Assembly: GCF_000292525.1 (NCBI RefSeq)
Contig: NZ_AEYF01000044.1
Span: 186,001 to 250,000, forward strand
Reading direction: 5' to 3'
Length of the DNA: 64,000 nt
DNA from: Rhizobium sp. CCGE 510
GTDB lineage: Bacteria > Pseudomonadota > Alphaproteobacteria > Rhizobiales > Rhizobiaceae
In this document: piece after piece, positions 16,569 to 25,372 of the stretch
Position numbering within the stretch: position 1 is the first letter of the stretch
Layout: each line of letters starts with the position of its first letter
Notes under the pieces: model-generated
What the model saw: the letters and a program-made list of their open reading frames with translations, nothing else
What the model was told of the DNA's origin: nothing
Database searches by the model: none
Translations under genes and position numbers: made by a program

Positions 16569-17285
16569 TCAAAGCGGCGAGAAAAGATCGACGGCCTGCT
16601 GGCCGCGCGGAGGCTGCTGCACTTCCATCAGGCGGCCGCGGCCACCGTAGGAGATGCGGGCTTCGGCGATCTTGTCGTAGGAGATCTGGTTTTCGGCATT
16701 GACGTCCTGGGGACGAACGATACCGGCGACGTTCAGGATACGCAGTTCCTGGTTCAATCGGACTTCCTGCGAGCCCGATATGACGAGGTTGCCGTTTTCG
16801 AGAATACCGGTGACGACGGCGGCGACCAGAAGCGTCAGCTTGTCGGTGCGCTCGATCTTGCCCTTGCCGTCGGTGCTGGTGTCGGAGCCATAAGTCAGGT
16901 CGGTCTTGGACTCAGGCGTCCAGCCGAAGATCTGGGCGTTGACGTCCCAGTTCATGCCGCTCGAATTCTTGCGGCTGCGGTTGGTCTCGTTGTCGAAGGA
17001 GCCCTTGTCGTTGATCTGGATGTCAACGGTCAGGATGTCGCCGACGTTGAGCGCGCGCGCATCCTTGAAGAGTGCGGCCTGCGAATCGCTCCACAGCGAA
17101 TAGCCCTGCGCTACGGCGCGCGGCTGCTTCGGGTAAAGCGCCATCTGCGGCGTCTGGCCATAGGCAAGGCCGCTGCCGATCGGGCTCATGGCCGGCGCAC
17201 GGCCGATCTCGCTGACTGCCGTCGGAGACTGGCAACCCGCAAGGAGTGCGAGGGCGGCAATCGCGGCCGGGAGACGCATATTCAT
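16569..17285 (-). CDS. flgH: Flagellar L-ring lipoprotein FlgH
   Basis: From the ATG at 17285, the 238-residue product has a lipoprotein signal with lipobox LLAGC (Cys18). Conserved L-ring features are SLWSDSQAALFKDARALNVG, ILTVDIQINDKGSFDNETNR, NLVISGSQEVRLNQELRILN and VAGIVRPQDVNAENQISYDK. It builds the outer-membrane bushing with FlgI. The open frame extends to 17888, but the upstream 200 residues are an Arg/Pro-rich shadow of motE. The chosen start overlaps the motE stop by 4 bp. Confidence 0.95.
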   Translation of the reverse strand: MNMRLPAAIAALALLAGCQSPTAVSEIGRAPAMSPIGSGLAYGQTPQMALYPKQPRAVAQGYSLWSDSQAALFKDARALNVGDILTVDIQINDKGSFDNETNRSRKNSSGMNWDVNAQIFGWTPESKTDLTYGSDTSTDGKGKIERTDKLTLLVAAVVTGILENGNLVISGSQEVRLNQELRILNVAGIVRPQDVNAENQISYDKIAEARISYGGRGRLMEVQQPPRGQQAVDLFSPL

Positions 17286-17821
17286 GAAGGATCCTTCGAC
17301 GTATTGGGATCGGACGCACTGGCGATGACACTGGCGATGGCCGCGGCCTTCTTCGCGTCCATCTCGTTGAGGATGAGGCTCGACTGACGCGGCCCGAGCC
17401 GCATGATCACGGCGGAGGCCACCTCGATCTTCATATCCTGCAATTGGAGGGCCGCCGCATCCGGCTTCATCTTCTTGTAGATCTCGGTGAGGCCGGCTTC
17501 CGCCTGCTTCAGGAAATCGTCGCGCCGCTTCAGCCAGTCCTGATATTCGGCCTTGCGCTTGTCCATTTCCGCCATGCGGGCGTCGATGTCGGCGCGAAGC
17601 TTTTCCAGTTCCTGCTTCTGCAGGAGGTAACGCTGGTCGCGGGCGGGGTCGGCGATGTTGGTGCAGAACTGCTTGACTTCGTCCTGGGAGATGATGTCTC
17701 CCGCCGGCGCATGCTCCTGCGCGAAGGCGCCCGGGATCGACAGAAGGACGAGCCCTGCTGCCGGCAGCGCCAGCCGGCGCAGCAATTGCAGGACCGTCAT
17801 GTCTTTGATGATCTTTATCAT
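17282..17821 (-). CDS. motE: MotE, periplasmic chaperone for MotC
   Basis: A 179-residue exported protein: signal peptide (LALPAAGLVLLSIPGAFA), a coiled coil at about 60-125 (YLLQKQELEKLRADIDARMA, EMDKRKAEYQDWLKRRDDFL), then a MgtE_N-like helical domain (SAVIMRLGPRQSSLILNEMD; KKAAAIASVIASASD). In S. meliloti MotE is a specific chaperone that stabilises MotC. It overlaps flgI and flgH by 4 bp on each side. The separation from its client motC by 11 kb, inside the ring-assembly operon, is the normal rhizobial arrangement. A cysteine in the mature part (VKQFCTNIAD) could form a disulphide. Confidence 0.9.
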   Translation of the reverse strand: MIKIIKDMTVLQLLRRLALPAAGLVLLSIPGAFAQEHAPAGDIISQDEVKQFCTNIADPARDQRYLLQKQELEKLRADIDARMAEMDKRKAEYQDWLKRRDDFLKQAEAGLTEIYKKMKPDAAALQLQDMKIEVASAVIMRLGPRQSSLILNEMDAKKAAAIASVIASASDPNTSKDPS

Positions 17822-18939
17822 TGCAGCACAAGCTCCGCCTGCAGGGCGCCTGCCGACTTGATGCCCTGGAGAATGGCGATGATGCCATCCGGCTTCACGC
17901 CGATATTGTTGAGACCGGCGACGAGGGTCCTGAGGTCGGGACCGTCGATGATGGCGACGCGCCCGCCGGTCTGCTCAGCCGCGATATCGGTCTGCGGCTG
18001 GACGGCCGTCCGGCCCTGCGAGAAGGGTTCGGGCTGGATGATCTGCGGCGTCTCGGTAACCTGAACCGTCAGTGTTCCGTAGCTGACCGCAACCGGCGAG
18101 ACGCGGACGTCCGAGCCGATGACGATCGTTCCGGTGCGCTCATTGATGACCACCTTGGCCGGCGTATCGGTTTCGACGATGAGATTTTCGATGTCGGCCA
18201 TCAGCCGGGTGAGATCGGCCGCGCGCGGCTTCTGGATCACCACTTCCTGCGAATCCTTGGCTTCGGCGACCGGGCCGCCGAAGCGTGCAGAGGCATAACC
18301 GTTGACGATGTCGGCGATGCGGATCGCCGTCGAGAAGTCGGGGTTGCGCAGCTGCAGCACGAGATTGACCGAATCCTTGAAGCGGGACGGAAGTTCGCGT
18401 TCGATGATAGCGCCGCCGGGCACGCGGCCGGCGGTGGTGACACCTTCCGTCACGGTCGCAGCCTGGCCCTGGGCCTGGAAGCCGGTGACGATGGCGGCGC
18501 CCTGCGCGACGGCGTAAATCTGGCCGTCGGCGCCGGAAAGCGAGGTCATGACGAGCGTGCCGCCGCGCAGCGACGTTGCGTCGCCGAGCGAACTCACCGT
18601 CACGTCGATGCGGCTGCCGGGGCTTGCGAAGGGCGGCAGGTTGGCGGTGACCATGACCGCCGCCGTATTCTTGGCGTTGGACTGGCCGCCCTGGGTCGAG
18701 ATGCCGAGATTCTGCAGCATCGCCCGCATCGACTGCTCGGTGAAAGGCGAGGCACGAAAGCCGTCGCCGGTTCCCTGCAGACCGACGATCAGGCCGTAGC
18801 CGATCAGCTGGTTGTCGCGGCCGGCCTGAAGGGAGGCGATATCCTTGATGCGGGAGGTCAGCGCCCAGGCGGGCGCGACGTCGGCCAGGCTCATGGCGAA
18901 GACCGCGACAAGGGTCAAGAAACGGAAGAACAATTTCAT
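17818..18939 (-). CDS. flgI: Flagellar P-ring protein FlgI
   Basis: From the ATG at 18939, 373 residues with a signal peptide (MKLFFRFLTLVAVFAMSLAD, cleaved near APAWA-LTS). Typical motifs are LTSRIKDIASLQAGRDNQLI, GYGLIVGLQGTGDGFRASPF, NTAAVMVTANLPPFASPGSR and IDVTVSSLGDATSLRGGTLV; the C-terminus is GVKPDGIIAILQGIKSAGAL. FlgI forms the periplasmic P ring and needs the chaperone FlgA, encoded directly upstream (4-bp overlap). The longer frame to 19410 is a shadow of flgA. Confidence 0.96.
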   Translation of the reverse strand: MKLFFRFLTLVAVFAMSLADVAPAWALTSRIKDIASLQAGRDNQLIGYGLIVGLQGTGDGFRASPFTEQSMRAMLQNLGISTQGGQSNAKNTAAVMVTANLPPFASPGSRIDVTVSSLGDATSLRGGTLVMTSLSGADGQIYAVAQGAAIVTGFQAQGQAATVTEGVTTAGRVPGGAIIERELPSRFKDSVNLVLQLRNPDFSTAIRIADIVNGYASARFGGPVAEAKDSQEVVIQKPRAADLTRLMADIENLIVETDTPAKVVINERTGTIVIGSDVRVSPVAVSYGTLTVQVTETPQIIQPEPFSQGRTAVQPQTDIAAEQTGGRVAIIDGPDLRTLVAGLNNIGVKPDGIIAILQGIKSAGALQAELVLQ

Positions 18940-19418
18940 TTTGCCCTCACATGGACCGTGCCGTCCGCAAGCACCGTGCCGCTGACGATAACGCCGGAAT
19001 CCATATTGCGTGCGCGCACCACCTGCCCGGTCGAGCCGTCTTCGAGCGGCGAGCCGGCAGCCGAGATCGTCATCGCGCCAAGCGAAAAGATCAGGCGGAT
19101 CGAAGAGCCGCGGGTGACCGTATAGGCTTCGCGCAGGCCCGAAACCGAAATCGTGCGGCCCGGCAGCAACGTGCGCTTGGAGACCATGCCTTCGACCTGG
19201 GAAATGGATTTGGCAAAATCGCCGGCGAGGTTGGGGTTGGTGACCTCGACCTCCTGAAGCTGGCTGGCCGACAGTGTGTCGCCGGGGTAGATGATCGTCG
19301 TCGGGACGACGGCATAACCCATGCCGGCATCCGCGTCCGCGGGCAAGAAAATGCCCGCGACTGCGATCGTGGCTGCCGCCACCCATCCTGAGATGTGTCC
19401 CGCACGGCAAAACATCAT
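18936..19418 (-). CDS. flgA: P-ring assembly chaperone FlgA
   Basis: A 160-residue exported protein with N-terminal hydrophobic segment (GWVAAATIAVAGIFLPADAD) and a SAF-type domain: YPGDTLSASQLQEVEVTNPN, then GMVSKRTLLPGRTISVSGLR and C-terminal MDSGVIVSGTVLADGTVHVR. FlgA escorts FlgI to the rod. It is shorter than enteric FlgA (about 219) and lacks the N-terminal subdomain, as is usual in alphaproteobacteria. It lies 16 bp downstream of flgG and overlaps flgI by 4 bp. Confidence 0.9.
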   Translation of the reverse strand: MMFCRAGHISGWVAAATIAVAGIFLPADADAGMGYAVVPTTIIYPGDTLSASQLQEVEVTNPNLAGDFAKSISQVEGMVSKRTLLPGRTISVSGLREAYTVTRGSSIRLIFSLGAMTISAAGSPLEDGSTGQVVRARNMDSGVIVSGTVLADGTVHVRAK

Positions 19419-19434
19419 GTTTCGGCCCTTCCCT

Positions 19435-20223
19435 CTACTTCAGGTTCTTGCTGACGATGGTGGCCATTTCGTCAGCGGTGGTGATCACCTTGGAATTCAT
19501 TTCGTAAGCGCGCTGGGCCGAGATCAGCTCGGTGATTTCCTTCACCGGGTCGACGTTCGAGGCTTCCAGATAGCCCTGCTTCATGTAGGCGAAACCTTCT
19601 TCGTCAGGATTGCCGACGACGGCTTCGCCGGAGGCTGCCGTTTCCTGGAAGAGATTGTCGCCGATCGGCTGGAGGCCGGCCTCGTTGACGAAATCGGCAA
19701 GCGTCAGCTGGCCAAGCGTGGTCGCGTCCGTCGCACCTGGCAATTTGGCCGAAACCTGGCCGGAGCGGCTGATCGTCAGCTCGGTCGAGCCCGTCGGAAT
19801 GGTAATGCCCGGAAGGACCTCGTAGCCGTCGATGGTGACGAGCTGGCCCTGGTCGTTCTTGTTGAAGGCGCCGGCGCGGCTGTAGAGCGTCGTACCGTCG
19901 GTCGACTGGATCTGGAAGAAGCCCTTGCCGATCAGCGCTACGTCGAGATCGTTGCCGGTCTGGGTCAGTTCGCCCTGGAGGTGCAGGTTGCGCACCGCCG
20001 AGGTCTGGACGCCGAGACCGATGTTTGCGCCTTCCGGAACGACGGCCTGGTTGGCGCGGTTGGCGACACCCTTGGCGCGTTCGGTCTGGTAGAGAAGATC
20101 GGAGAATTCGGCGCGGGCGCGCTTGAAACCCGTCGTATTGATGTTGGCGATGTTGTTCGCGATGACTTCCAGATTGGTCTGCTGGGCATCCATGCCCGTT
20201 GCTGCGATGGCGAGCGCTCTCAT
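19435..20223 (-). CDS. flgG: Distal rod protein FlgG
   Basis: The 262-residue length matches FlgG. N-terminus MRALAIAATGMDAQQTNLEV followed by IANNIANINTTGFKRARAEF is diagnostic. The C-terminus SNVDPVKEITELISAQRAYE then MNSKVITTADEMATIVSKNL is the matching rod helix. FlgG forms the distal, drive-shaft part of the rod. It has no Sec signal and is exported by the type III system. It lies between fliE (19 bp) and flgA (16 bp). Confidence 0.96.
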   Translation of the reverse strand: MRALAIAATGMDAQQTNLEVIANNIANINTTGFKRARAEFSDLLYQTERAKGVANRANQAVVPEGANIGLGVQTSAVRNLHLQGELTQTGNDLDVALIGKGFFQIQSTDGTTLYSRAGAFNKNDQGQLVTIDGYEVLPGITIPTGSTELTISRSGQVSAKLPGATDATTLGQLTLADFVNEAGLQPIGDNLFQETAASGEAVVGNPDEEGFAYMKQGYLEASNVDPVKEITELISAQRAYEMNSKVITTADEMATIVSKNLK

Positions 20224-20242
20224 GTGTTCGTCCTCAAATCAG

Positions 20243-20584
20243 TTACATCTGCATCTTGGTGACTTCGAGAAAGGCCGAGACGACCTTGTCGCGGATGGCG
20301 ATGGCGGTCTGCAGCGTCTGCTCGGCCTGGAGCATAGAATCGACGACTTCACGCGTCGTCGCCGTGCCCTTGATGCCGGCAAAGGACATGCTTTCCGCCC
20401 CCTTCAGGCTGGTGACCGCGTCGCTCGCCATATTGCCCATGACGGAGGCGAAGCTCATGCCGTTGGCGGCACCTGCGGTGCCCGGCATGGTGGCGGCAGA
20501 CGACGAGGCGGAATTTTCGGTGTCGACGGCGCCGAGCGCACGGGTCATCGAAAGATTGCTGACATTCTGGAGGCTGCTGATCAT
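20243..20584 (-). CDS. fliE: Flagellar hook-basal body protein FliE
   Basis: A 113-residue export substrate that joins the MS ring to the proximal rod. The C-terminal half carries the family pattern: SFASVMGNMASDAVTSLKGA, AESMSFAGIKGTATTREVVD, SMLQAEQTLQTAIAIRDKVV and SAFLEVTKMQM. The N-terminal 40 residues are Ser/Ala/Gly-rich and variable. It starts 2 bp after flgC ends. Confidence 0.93.
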   Translation of the reverse strand: MISSLQNVSNLSMTRALGAVDTENSASSSAATMPGTAGAANGMSFASVMGNMASDAVTSLKGAESMSFAGIKGTATTREVVDSMLQAEQTLQTAIAIRDKVVSAFLEVTKMQM

Positions 20585-20586
20585 TA

Positions 20587-21003
20587 TTATTGGCTCTTCA
20601 GGAGGTCGATGGTGGAGGAGATGAGATCGCGGGTCTGCTTGATGGTCTGCAGATTGGCGTCATACGAGCGATTGGCTTCGCGCATGTCGGCCATCTCGAC
20701 GAGGATGTTGACGTTCGGCAGTTTGACGACGCCCTTCTGATCCGCAGCCGGATTGCTGGGGTCGAATTCGGTGCTGAAGTCGCCTTCATCGACGCCGACC
20801 TTCTTGACATCGACCGTCTCGACGCCGCTGGCGCGATCCATCTGCTGGCCGAAAGTGATCGTCTTGCGGCGATAGGGGTCGGCTCCGGGCGTGTCGCCGG
20901 TCGAGCGGGCGTTGGCGATGTTTTCCGAGACGATGCGCAGGCGGGTCGATTGCGCCTCGAGCCCGGAACCGGCGATTTTCATTGCTGCTGAAAGCGGATC
21001 CAT
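20587..21003 (-). CDS. flgC: Proximal rod protein FlgC
   Basis: The 138-residue protein starts MDPLSAAMKIAGSGLEAQST with RIVSENIANARSTGDTPGAD and the FlgC-specific PYRRKTITFGQQMD, and ends MADMREANRSYDANLQTIKQ, TRDLISSTIDLLKS. It forms part of the proximal rod with FlgB, FlgF and FliE. It follows flgB after 5 bp. Confidence 0.95.
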   Translation of the reverse strand: MDPLSAAMKIAGSGLEAQSTRLRIVSENIANARSTGDTPGADPYRRKTITFGQQMDRASGVETVDVKKVGVDEGDFSTEFDPSNPAADQKGVVKLPNVNILVEMADMREANRSYDANLQTIKQTRDLISSTIDLLKSQ

Positions 21004-21008
21004 GATTT

Positions 21009-21401
21009 TTACTTCCTGACGGTCATCAACATCATGCGGTTGAAGGAACTGACCAGCGAGGTGTTCAGATCGTATTGGCGCTTGATATCGCCCGACTTGG
21101 AGAGCTCCTCGGCCACGCCGACCGTATTGCCGGATTCCTGGATGCCGATTTCCTGGTCGAGTGCGGCGTCCTTGACGTCGATATCGCCGCTGTCGCTGAA
21201 ATCATTGCCACTGAGATGAGCCGGATTGGTGCGCGCCATGTTGATGTCGGACTTGTCGAGCACGGCGTCGAAGGGCGTGACGTCCTTGGCGTGGAACTTC
21301 GGGGTATTTGCATTCGCGATGTTGCCGGCAACAACCTGCTGACGAATCGTCAGCCATTCCGCCTGTCGCGAAGCCAAGTCGAAAAGTTGGATCGGTTGCA
21401 T
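21009..21401 (-). CDS. flgB: Proximal rod protein FlgB
   Basis: The 130-residue product starts MQPIQLFDLASRQAEWLTIR and carries QQVVAGNIANANTPKFHAKD VTPFD, the FlgB rod motif, and ends FNRMMLMTVRK. It is the first gene of a ten-gene minus-strand operon ending at fliP. The promoter should lie in the 165 bp between it and the terminator of the upstream fliI operon; CGGAGAG sits 6 nt before the ATG as ribosome binding site. Confidence 0.95.
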   Translation of the reverse strand: MQPIQLFDLASRQAEWLTIRQQVVAGNIANANTPKFHAKDVTPFDAVLDKSDINMARTNPAHLSGNDFSDSGDIDVKDAALDQEIGIQESGNTVGVAEELSKSGDIKRQYDLNTSLVSSFNRMMLMTVRK

Positions 21402-21509
21402 GAGACTCTCCGTTTTTACTGTCCCGAACCTAGTGCGGTAATCTTGCGTGGGACTTACGGGAATTCAGGTTTCAAGCCGCCTTTCGCGGAGCGCCGCGCG
21501 CAAAAAACT

Positions 21510-21539
21510 GGGGCCCCGGCCGGTTCGCGGCGGAGCCCC
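21510..21539 (-). terminator. Probable terminator after the flgF-fliI-orf operon
   Basis: On the minus strand a GC stem begins GGGGCTCCG and closes with CGGGGCCCC (9 bp including one G-U pair), followed after AG by TTTTTTG. It starts 27 bp past the stop of the orf at 21567 and separates the operon from flgB. Confidence 0.65.
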
Positions 21540-21566
21540 TGTTGCCTTCCGGTTTGGCCGGCAGGT

Positions 21567-22109
21567 TCAGTTGTTCTGGTAGGTCTCACCCTTGGAGGTG
21601 ACGATCATCCACTTGCCCTCGCGCTGTTCGATTGTCGCAAGGCGGCTCTGGTCCGGCAGGATCGATCCGACGCGCACCACATACATGCCGGAGGTATCCT
21701 CGATCAGCGCCCGGCCGTTGGAGACGTGCAGCAGCCGGAAGGACGACGTGCCGGGGAAGGGCTGATCCTCGAGGATGGGGCGGCCCTCGCGCTCCTTGCC
21801 GAGGTCGGAGACCGTCGCCGTCGTCAGCGGATCGATCGGTGGGGCCTTCTTATCCGGCTCGTTCTTGTTGACCATGGCAAGCGGCGAGACGCTGAAGACG
21901 TTGCGGGCCGGCCAATCCGGTAGTTCGCGCGAATTGTCGCTGGCGGCGACGTTGATGCCGAACTTGTCTTCGTTGAAGAACACGTACCAGGGAAAGAAGG
22001 CGGAGGCGCCGGCAAGCGCCAGGCCGGCAAAGGTCAGAAACCGATCCAGGCCGACGGCCTTCCGGCGTTGCTTGAGGGAAGCGATGCTTTCGTCGTCGAA
22101 TTCGGCCAC
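21567..22109 (-). CDS. Membrane-anchored protein of unknown function in the fliI operon
   Basis: I do not recognise a named family. The 180-residue product has a basic N-terminus (SLKQRRKAVGLDRF), one membrane helix at about 25-45 (LTFAGLALAGASAFFPWYVF) and a soluble, presumably periplasmic, C-terminal domain with RPILEDQPFPGTSSFRLLHV and YVVRVGSILPDQSRLATIEQ, ending with a beta-rich stretch (EGKWMIVTSKGETYQNN). The GMYVVRVGSILPDQS stretch resembles a secretion-pilotin-like small beta domain, but this is only an impression. It follows fliI after 2 bp, the place where fliJ lies in many bacteria, yet it is not coiled-coil and cannot be FliJ. A homologue occupies the same place in S. meliloti, so it is probably flagellar. 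Confidence 0.75.
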   Translation of the reverse strand: MAEFDDESIASLKQRRKAVGLDRFLTFAGLALAGASAFFPWYVFFNEDKFGINVAASDNSRELPDWPARNVFSVSPLAMVNKNEPDKKAPPIDPLTTATVSDLGKEREGRPILEDQPFPGTSSFRLLHVSNGRALIEDTSGMYVVRVGSILPDQSRLATIEQREGKWMIVTSKGETYQNN

Positions 22110-22111
22110 GT

Positions 22112-23509
22112 CTATCTCCTCTGAATGGGCGCGCCCTGATTGCCCATGCCGGCTGCAGCTTTGAGCGCGCCGGCGAGATCGGCGAAGGCATCGGCCGAGT
22201 CGCGGTCGCCCGGCGACTGTTTCAGGACGTCGTAAATGATCGGCACCTGCTTGACCGCCATGTCGAGATCGGGATCGGCACCCTGGCGGTAACCGCCGAT
22301 CAGGCGTAGGTCACGCGTTTCCTCGAAGCGGTGGATCAGCACCTTCAGCCGCGACACCAGCTTTTCCTGGTCCGGCGTCCAGGCCTTGCGGGCAAGACGC
22401 GAGATCGAGGCGAGCGGATCGATCGGCGGGTAACGCCCTTCTTCTGCAAGGCTGCGCTGCAGGACGATATGACCGTCGAGAATGCCGCGCGTCGAATCGG
22501 CGATCGGGTCGTTGTGGTTGTCGCCGTCGACGAGAATCGAGATGATCGCCGTGATGGTGCCGGCGCCCTCGGGGCCGGGACCGGCGCGCTCCAGCAGGCG
22601 CGGCAGCTCGGTGAAGACGGAAGCCGGGTAACCGCGCGCGATCGGCGGCTCACCGGAGGCAGTCGCCACCTCGCGGATCGCATGGGCGAAACGCGTAACG
22701 CTGTCGACGATGAACAGGACATTCTCGCCCTTGTCGCGGAAATGTTCGGCGATGGTGACGGCCGTCAGCGGCGCCATCTTGCGCAGCATCGGGCTCTCGT
22801 CGCTGGTTGCGACGACGGCGATCGCCTTCTTCATATTGCTACCGAGCGTATCCTCGATGAATTCGCGCACCTCGCGGCCGCGTTCGCCGACAAGCGCAAT
22901 GACGACCTTGTCGAAGGCGTCGGCGCGCGCGAGCATCGACAGAAGCGTCGACTTGCCGACACCGGAACCGGCGAAGATGCCGAGGCGCTGCCCCAGGCAG
23001 AGCGGCGAGAAGATGTCGATCGCGCGCACGCCGGTCTTGAAGCCGGTCTGGACACGCTTGCGCGTCATCGAGGGTGGCGCGGTATTGGCGATCGAACGGC
23101 GATCGAGGCCCTCGGTGATTGGACCCAACCCGTCGATCGGCTCGCAGAGCGAATTGACGGTGCGCCCACACCAGCTATCCGACGGTGAGATGCGGAAGGC
23201 GCCCTTGCGGATGACGGTATCGTCGATGCCGATCGGCTCGCCGGGTTCGATCGGGCAGACATAAATCAGGTCCGGCTCGACGCGAACGACTTCGCCGAGA
23301 TGGACGCCGGTCGCCGATTTATGGGCGACGAACTCACCGAGGCGAACATGGCGGGAGAGACCGCGAACCGTGTAATGGCCGGCAGCAATGGTCTGCACGC
23401 GACCGCCATGGGCGACCGCGAACTCCGGCGATGCGTATCGGTCGACGAGGCCGGCCAGATGCGCCAGTTTCGGGGAAAGACCGTCCTCGGACAGAAGCGT
23501 GGTGCTCAT
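22112..23509 (-). CDS. fliI: Flagellum-specific export ATPase FliI
   Basis: The 465-residue protein is an F1-beta-like ATPase that unfolds and releases substrates at the export gate. Walker A is GIFAGSGVGKSTLLSM and Walker B lies in NVLFIVDSVTRFAHAIREVA; also AIALVGERGREVREFIEDTL-type and ISILVDGDNHNDPIADSTRG, typical of FliI. The N-terminal beta-barrel (1-100) and C-terminal helical domain (about 385-465) are complete. It is transcribed with flgF (2-bp gap). Its usual partners FliH and FliJ are not adjacent; a FliH candidate is at 7546-8175. Confidence 0.96.
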   Translation of the reverse strand: MSTTLLSEDGLSPKLAHLAGLVDRYASPEFAVAHGGRVQTIAAGHYTVRGLSRHVRLGEFVAHKSATGVHLGEVVRVEPDLIYVCPIEPGEPIGIDDTVIRKGAFRISPSDSWCGRTVNSLCEPIDGLGPITEGLDRRSIANTAPPSMTRKRVQTGFKTGVRAIDIFSPLCLGQRLGIFAGSGVGKSTLLSMLARADAFDKVVIALVGERGREVREFIEDTLGSNMKKAIAVVATSDESPMLRKMAPLTAVTIAEHFRDKGENVLFIVDSVTRFAHAIREVATASGEPPIARGYPASVFTELPRLLERAGPGPEGAGTITAIISILVDGDNHNDPIADSTRGILDGHIVLQRSLAEEGRYPPIDPLASISRLARKAWTPDQEKLVSRLKVLIHRFEETRDLRLIGGYRQGADPDLDMAVKQVPIIYDVLKQSPGDRDSADAFADLAGALKAAAGMGNQGAPIQRR

Positions 23510-23511
23510 GC

Positions 23512-24246
23512 TTAGCGGCTGCCCCCGAGGGTCTGCACGGCTTCCTTGAAGGAATCCTCGCTGTCGCGCATCAGCGACGAGACGCTTTCGAAGGCGCGGT
23601 TGACTTCGATCAGCTGGGTGATCTCGCGCATGGCGTTGACGTTGGAGTTTTCGAGATAACCCTGCTCGACGCCGACATTGAATCGGTCGACGACGGCGCG
23701 CGGCTGGTCGGTGGTCATGATTCCGCTGTTTTCGTAGCGCAGGTAACCCTTGCTGATATCGGCTTCGAACAATCCGAGCGAGGCGACCTGGCGGTCGCCC
23801 TGGTAGATGATGCCGTCGGTGCCGACGGCCGGCTCACCGCCCTTCGAATTGAGCTGGATCGGCGCGCCGCCGGCGTCGAGAACGGGATATCCGCGGATCG
23901 ACACGAGTTCACCGGTATCCTTCAGCGTGAAGCGGCCGTCCCTCGTCAGCACGCGGCCGGCCGGCGTATCGAGCGAGAACCAGGCATCGCCCTTGACGGC
24001 AAAATCGAGCATGTTGCCGGTGTGCTGCAGTTCGCCATTTCCCTCGTTCAGATAGTCGTTACCCTGGGAAACGAAGGCGACTTTGGCGTTCAGCTTGTTC
24101 TTGGTGTTCGCCACCACCTCGTCGAATTTCACCTCGGTGGCGCGAAAACCGGTCGTGTTCACGTTCGCCATGTTGTCCGCAATGGTCGTCAGGCGCTTTT
24201 CGAGGGCAATCTGCGACGACAGAGAAACATAAAGACCAGATTGCAT
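23512..24246 (-). CDS. flgF: Proximal rod protein FlgF
   Basis: From the ATG at 24246, 244 residues begin MQSGLYVSLSSQIALEKRLT with TIADNMANVNTTGFRATEVK, the rod motif, and end SNVNAMREITQLIEVNRAFE with SVSSLMRDSEDSFKEAVQTL. The internal FSLDTPAGRVLTRDGRFTLK is typical of FlgF/FlgG. The frame extends upstream to 24447, but that part is not rod-like. It leads the flgF-fliI-orf operon and is divergent from motA; the 253 bp between holds both promoters. Confidence 0.94.
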   Translation of the reverse strand: MQSGLYVSLSSQIALEKRLTTIADNMANVNTTGFRATEVKFDEVVANTKNKLNAKVAFVSQGNDYLNEGNGELQHTGNMLDFAVKGDAWFSLDTPAGRVLTRDGRFTLKDTGELVSIRGYPVLDAGGAPIQLNSKGGEPAVGTDGIIYQGDRQVASLGLFEADISKGYLRYENSGIMTTDQPRAVVDRFNVGVEQGYLENSNVNAMREITQLIEVNRAFESVSSLMRDSEDSFKEAVQTLGGSR

Positions 24247-24499
24247 GTCGGTAAGCTCCAAGCATTGGCGATGAACGGTACGAAAAGCCGGCGTCGTCTC
24301 ATGTGGTTCGGCCGGGGTTTCGCTGAGGCGGCATCTCAGAAACGGATGCGGGCACCCATTCGTCTCCTTTAGACTGACGGCAGATGCTTGCGCGAAGCTG
24401 GCACGCGGAAATGCCTTGCGCGCGGCCCTTTCATCAGCCTCACGCAAGGCAGAAACCCTATCCCTTTCAAAGAAAAGTAACGTTCAGATTGGGCTGACG

Positions 24500-25372
24500 A
24501 TGAATATCATTATCGGATTTATAGTGACTTGCGGCTGTGTCATCGGCAGCTTCATGGCGATGGGCGGTCACGTGGACGCGCTTTTCCAGCCCTTCGAATT
24601 CGTGATCATCGGCGGCGCAGGTCTCGGCAGCTTCATCATGGCGAACCCGATGAAGATCGTGAAGGATTCCGGCAAGGCGCTTGGCGAAGCCTTCAAGCAC
24701 GCCGTGCCGAAGGAACGTAATTATCTCGACACGCTCGGCGTGCTCTATTCGCTGATGCGCGACCTGCGCACCAAGTCGCGCAACGAAATCGAAGCCCATA
24801 TCGACAATCCGGCCGAATCGACGATTTTCCAGTCGGCTCCTACAGTTTTGAAGAACAAGGAATTGACGGCGTTCATCTGCGACTACGTGCGCCTGATCAT
24901 CATCGGCAATGCCCGCAGCCACGAGATCGAGGCGCTGATGGACGAAGAACTCAACACCATCATGCACGACAAGATGAAGCCCTACCACGCGATCCAGATC
25001 ATGGGCGATTCCTTCCCGGCGATCGGTATCGTCGCGGCGGTTCTCGGCGTCATCAAAGCGATGGCTCACATCAACGATTCACCTGAGGTACTCGGTCACC
25101 TGATCGGCTCGGCGCTCGTCGGCACCTTCCTCGGCATTCTGTTGTCCTACTGCGTCTGCTCGCCGCTGGTCTCCCAGATCAAGATCGTGCGCAACAAGCA
25201 GCACCGCCTCTACGTCATCGTCAAGCAGACGCTGCTTGCCTATATGAACGGCTCGGTGCCGCAGGTTGCTCTCGAATACGGCCGCAAGACGATCTCGGCT
25301 TACGAACGTCCGTCCATCGACGCGGTCGAACAGGAAATGATGAACCCAGGCGGCGAAACCAAGGCGGCTTAA
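24500..25372 (+). CDS. motA: Stator protein MotA
   Basis: The ATG at 24500 gives 290 residues, MNIIIGFIVTCGCVIGSFMA. Four membrane helices (about 1-25, 33-52, 170-192, 203-225) flank a cytoplasmic loop. Stator motifs include MGDSFPAIGIVAAVLGVIKA, with the conserved proline, and the cytoplasmic MRDLRTKSRNEIEAHIDNPA. MotA pairs with MotB (encoded at 6203-7549) to form the proton channel and contacts FliG. It opens the motA-fliM-fliN-fliG operon; fliM starts on the very next base after its stop. Confidence 0.96.
   Translation: MNIIIGFIVTCGCVIGSFMAMGGHVDALFQPFEFVIIGGAGLGSFIMANPMKIVKDSGKALGEAFKHAVPKERNYLDTLGVLYSLMRDLRTKSRNEIEAHIDNPAESTIFQSAPTVLKNKELTAFICDYVRLIIIGNARSHEIEALMDEELNTIMHDKMKPYHAIQIMGDSFPAIGIVAAVLGVIKAMAHINDSPEVLGHLIGSALVGTFLGILLSYCVCSPLVSQIKIVRNKQHRLYVIVKQTLLAYMNGSVPQVALEYGRKTISAYERPSIDAVEQEMMNPGGETKAA

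Noticed and set aside
17818..19410. Long N-terminal extension of flgI
   Set aside because: The first 157 residues are an out-of-frame reading of flgA; a clear signal peptide begins at the ATG at 18939.
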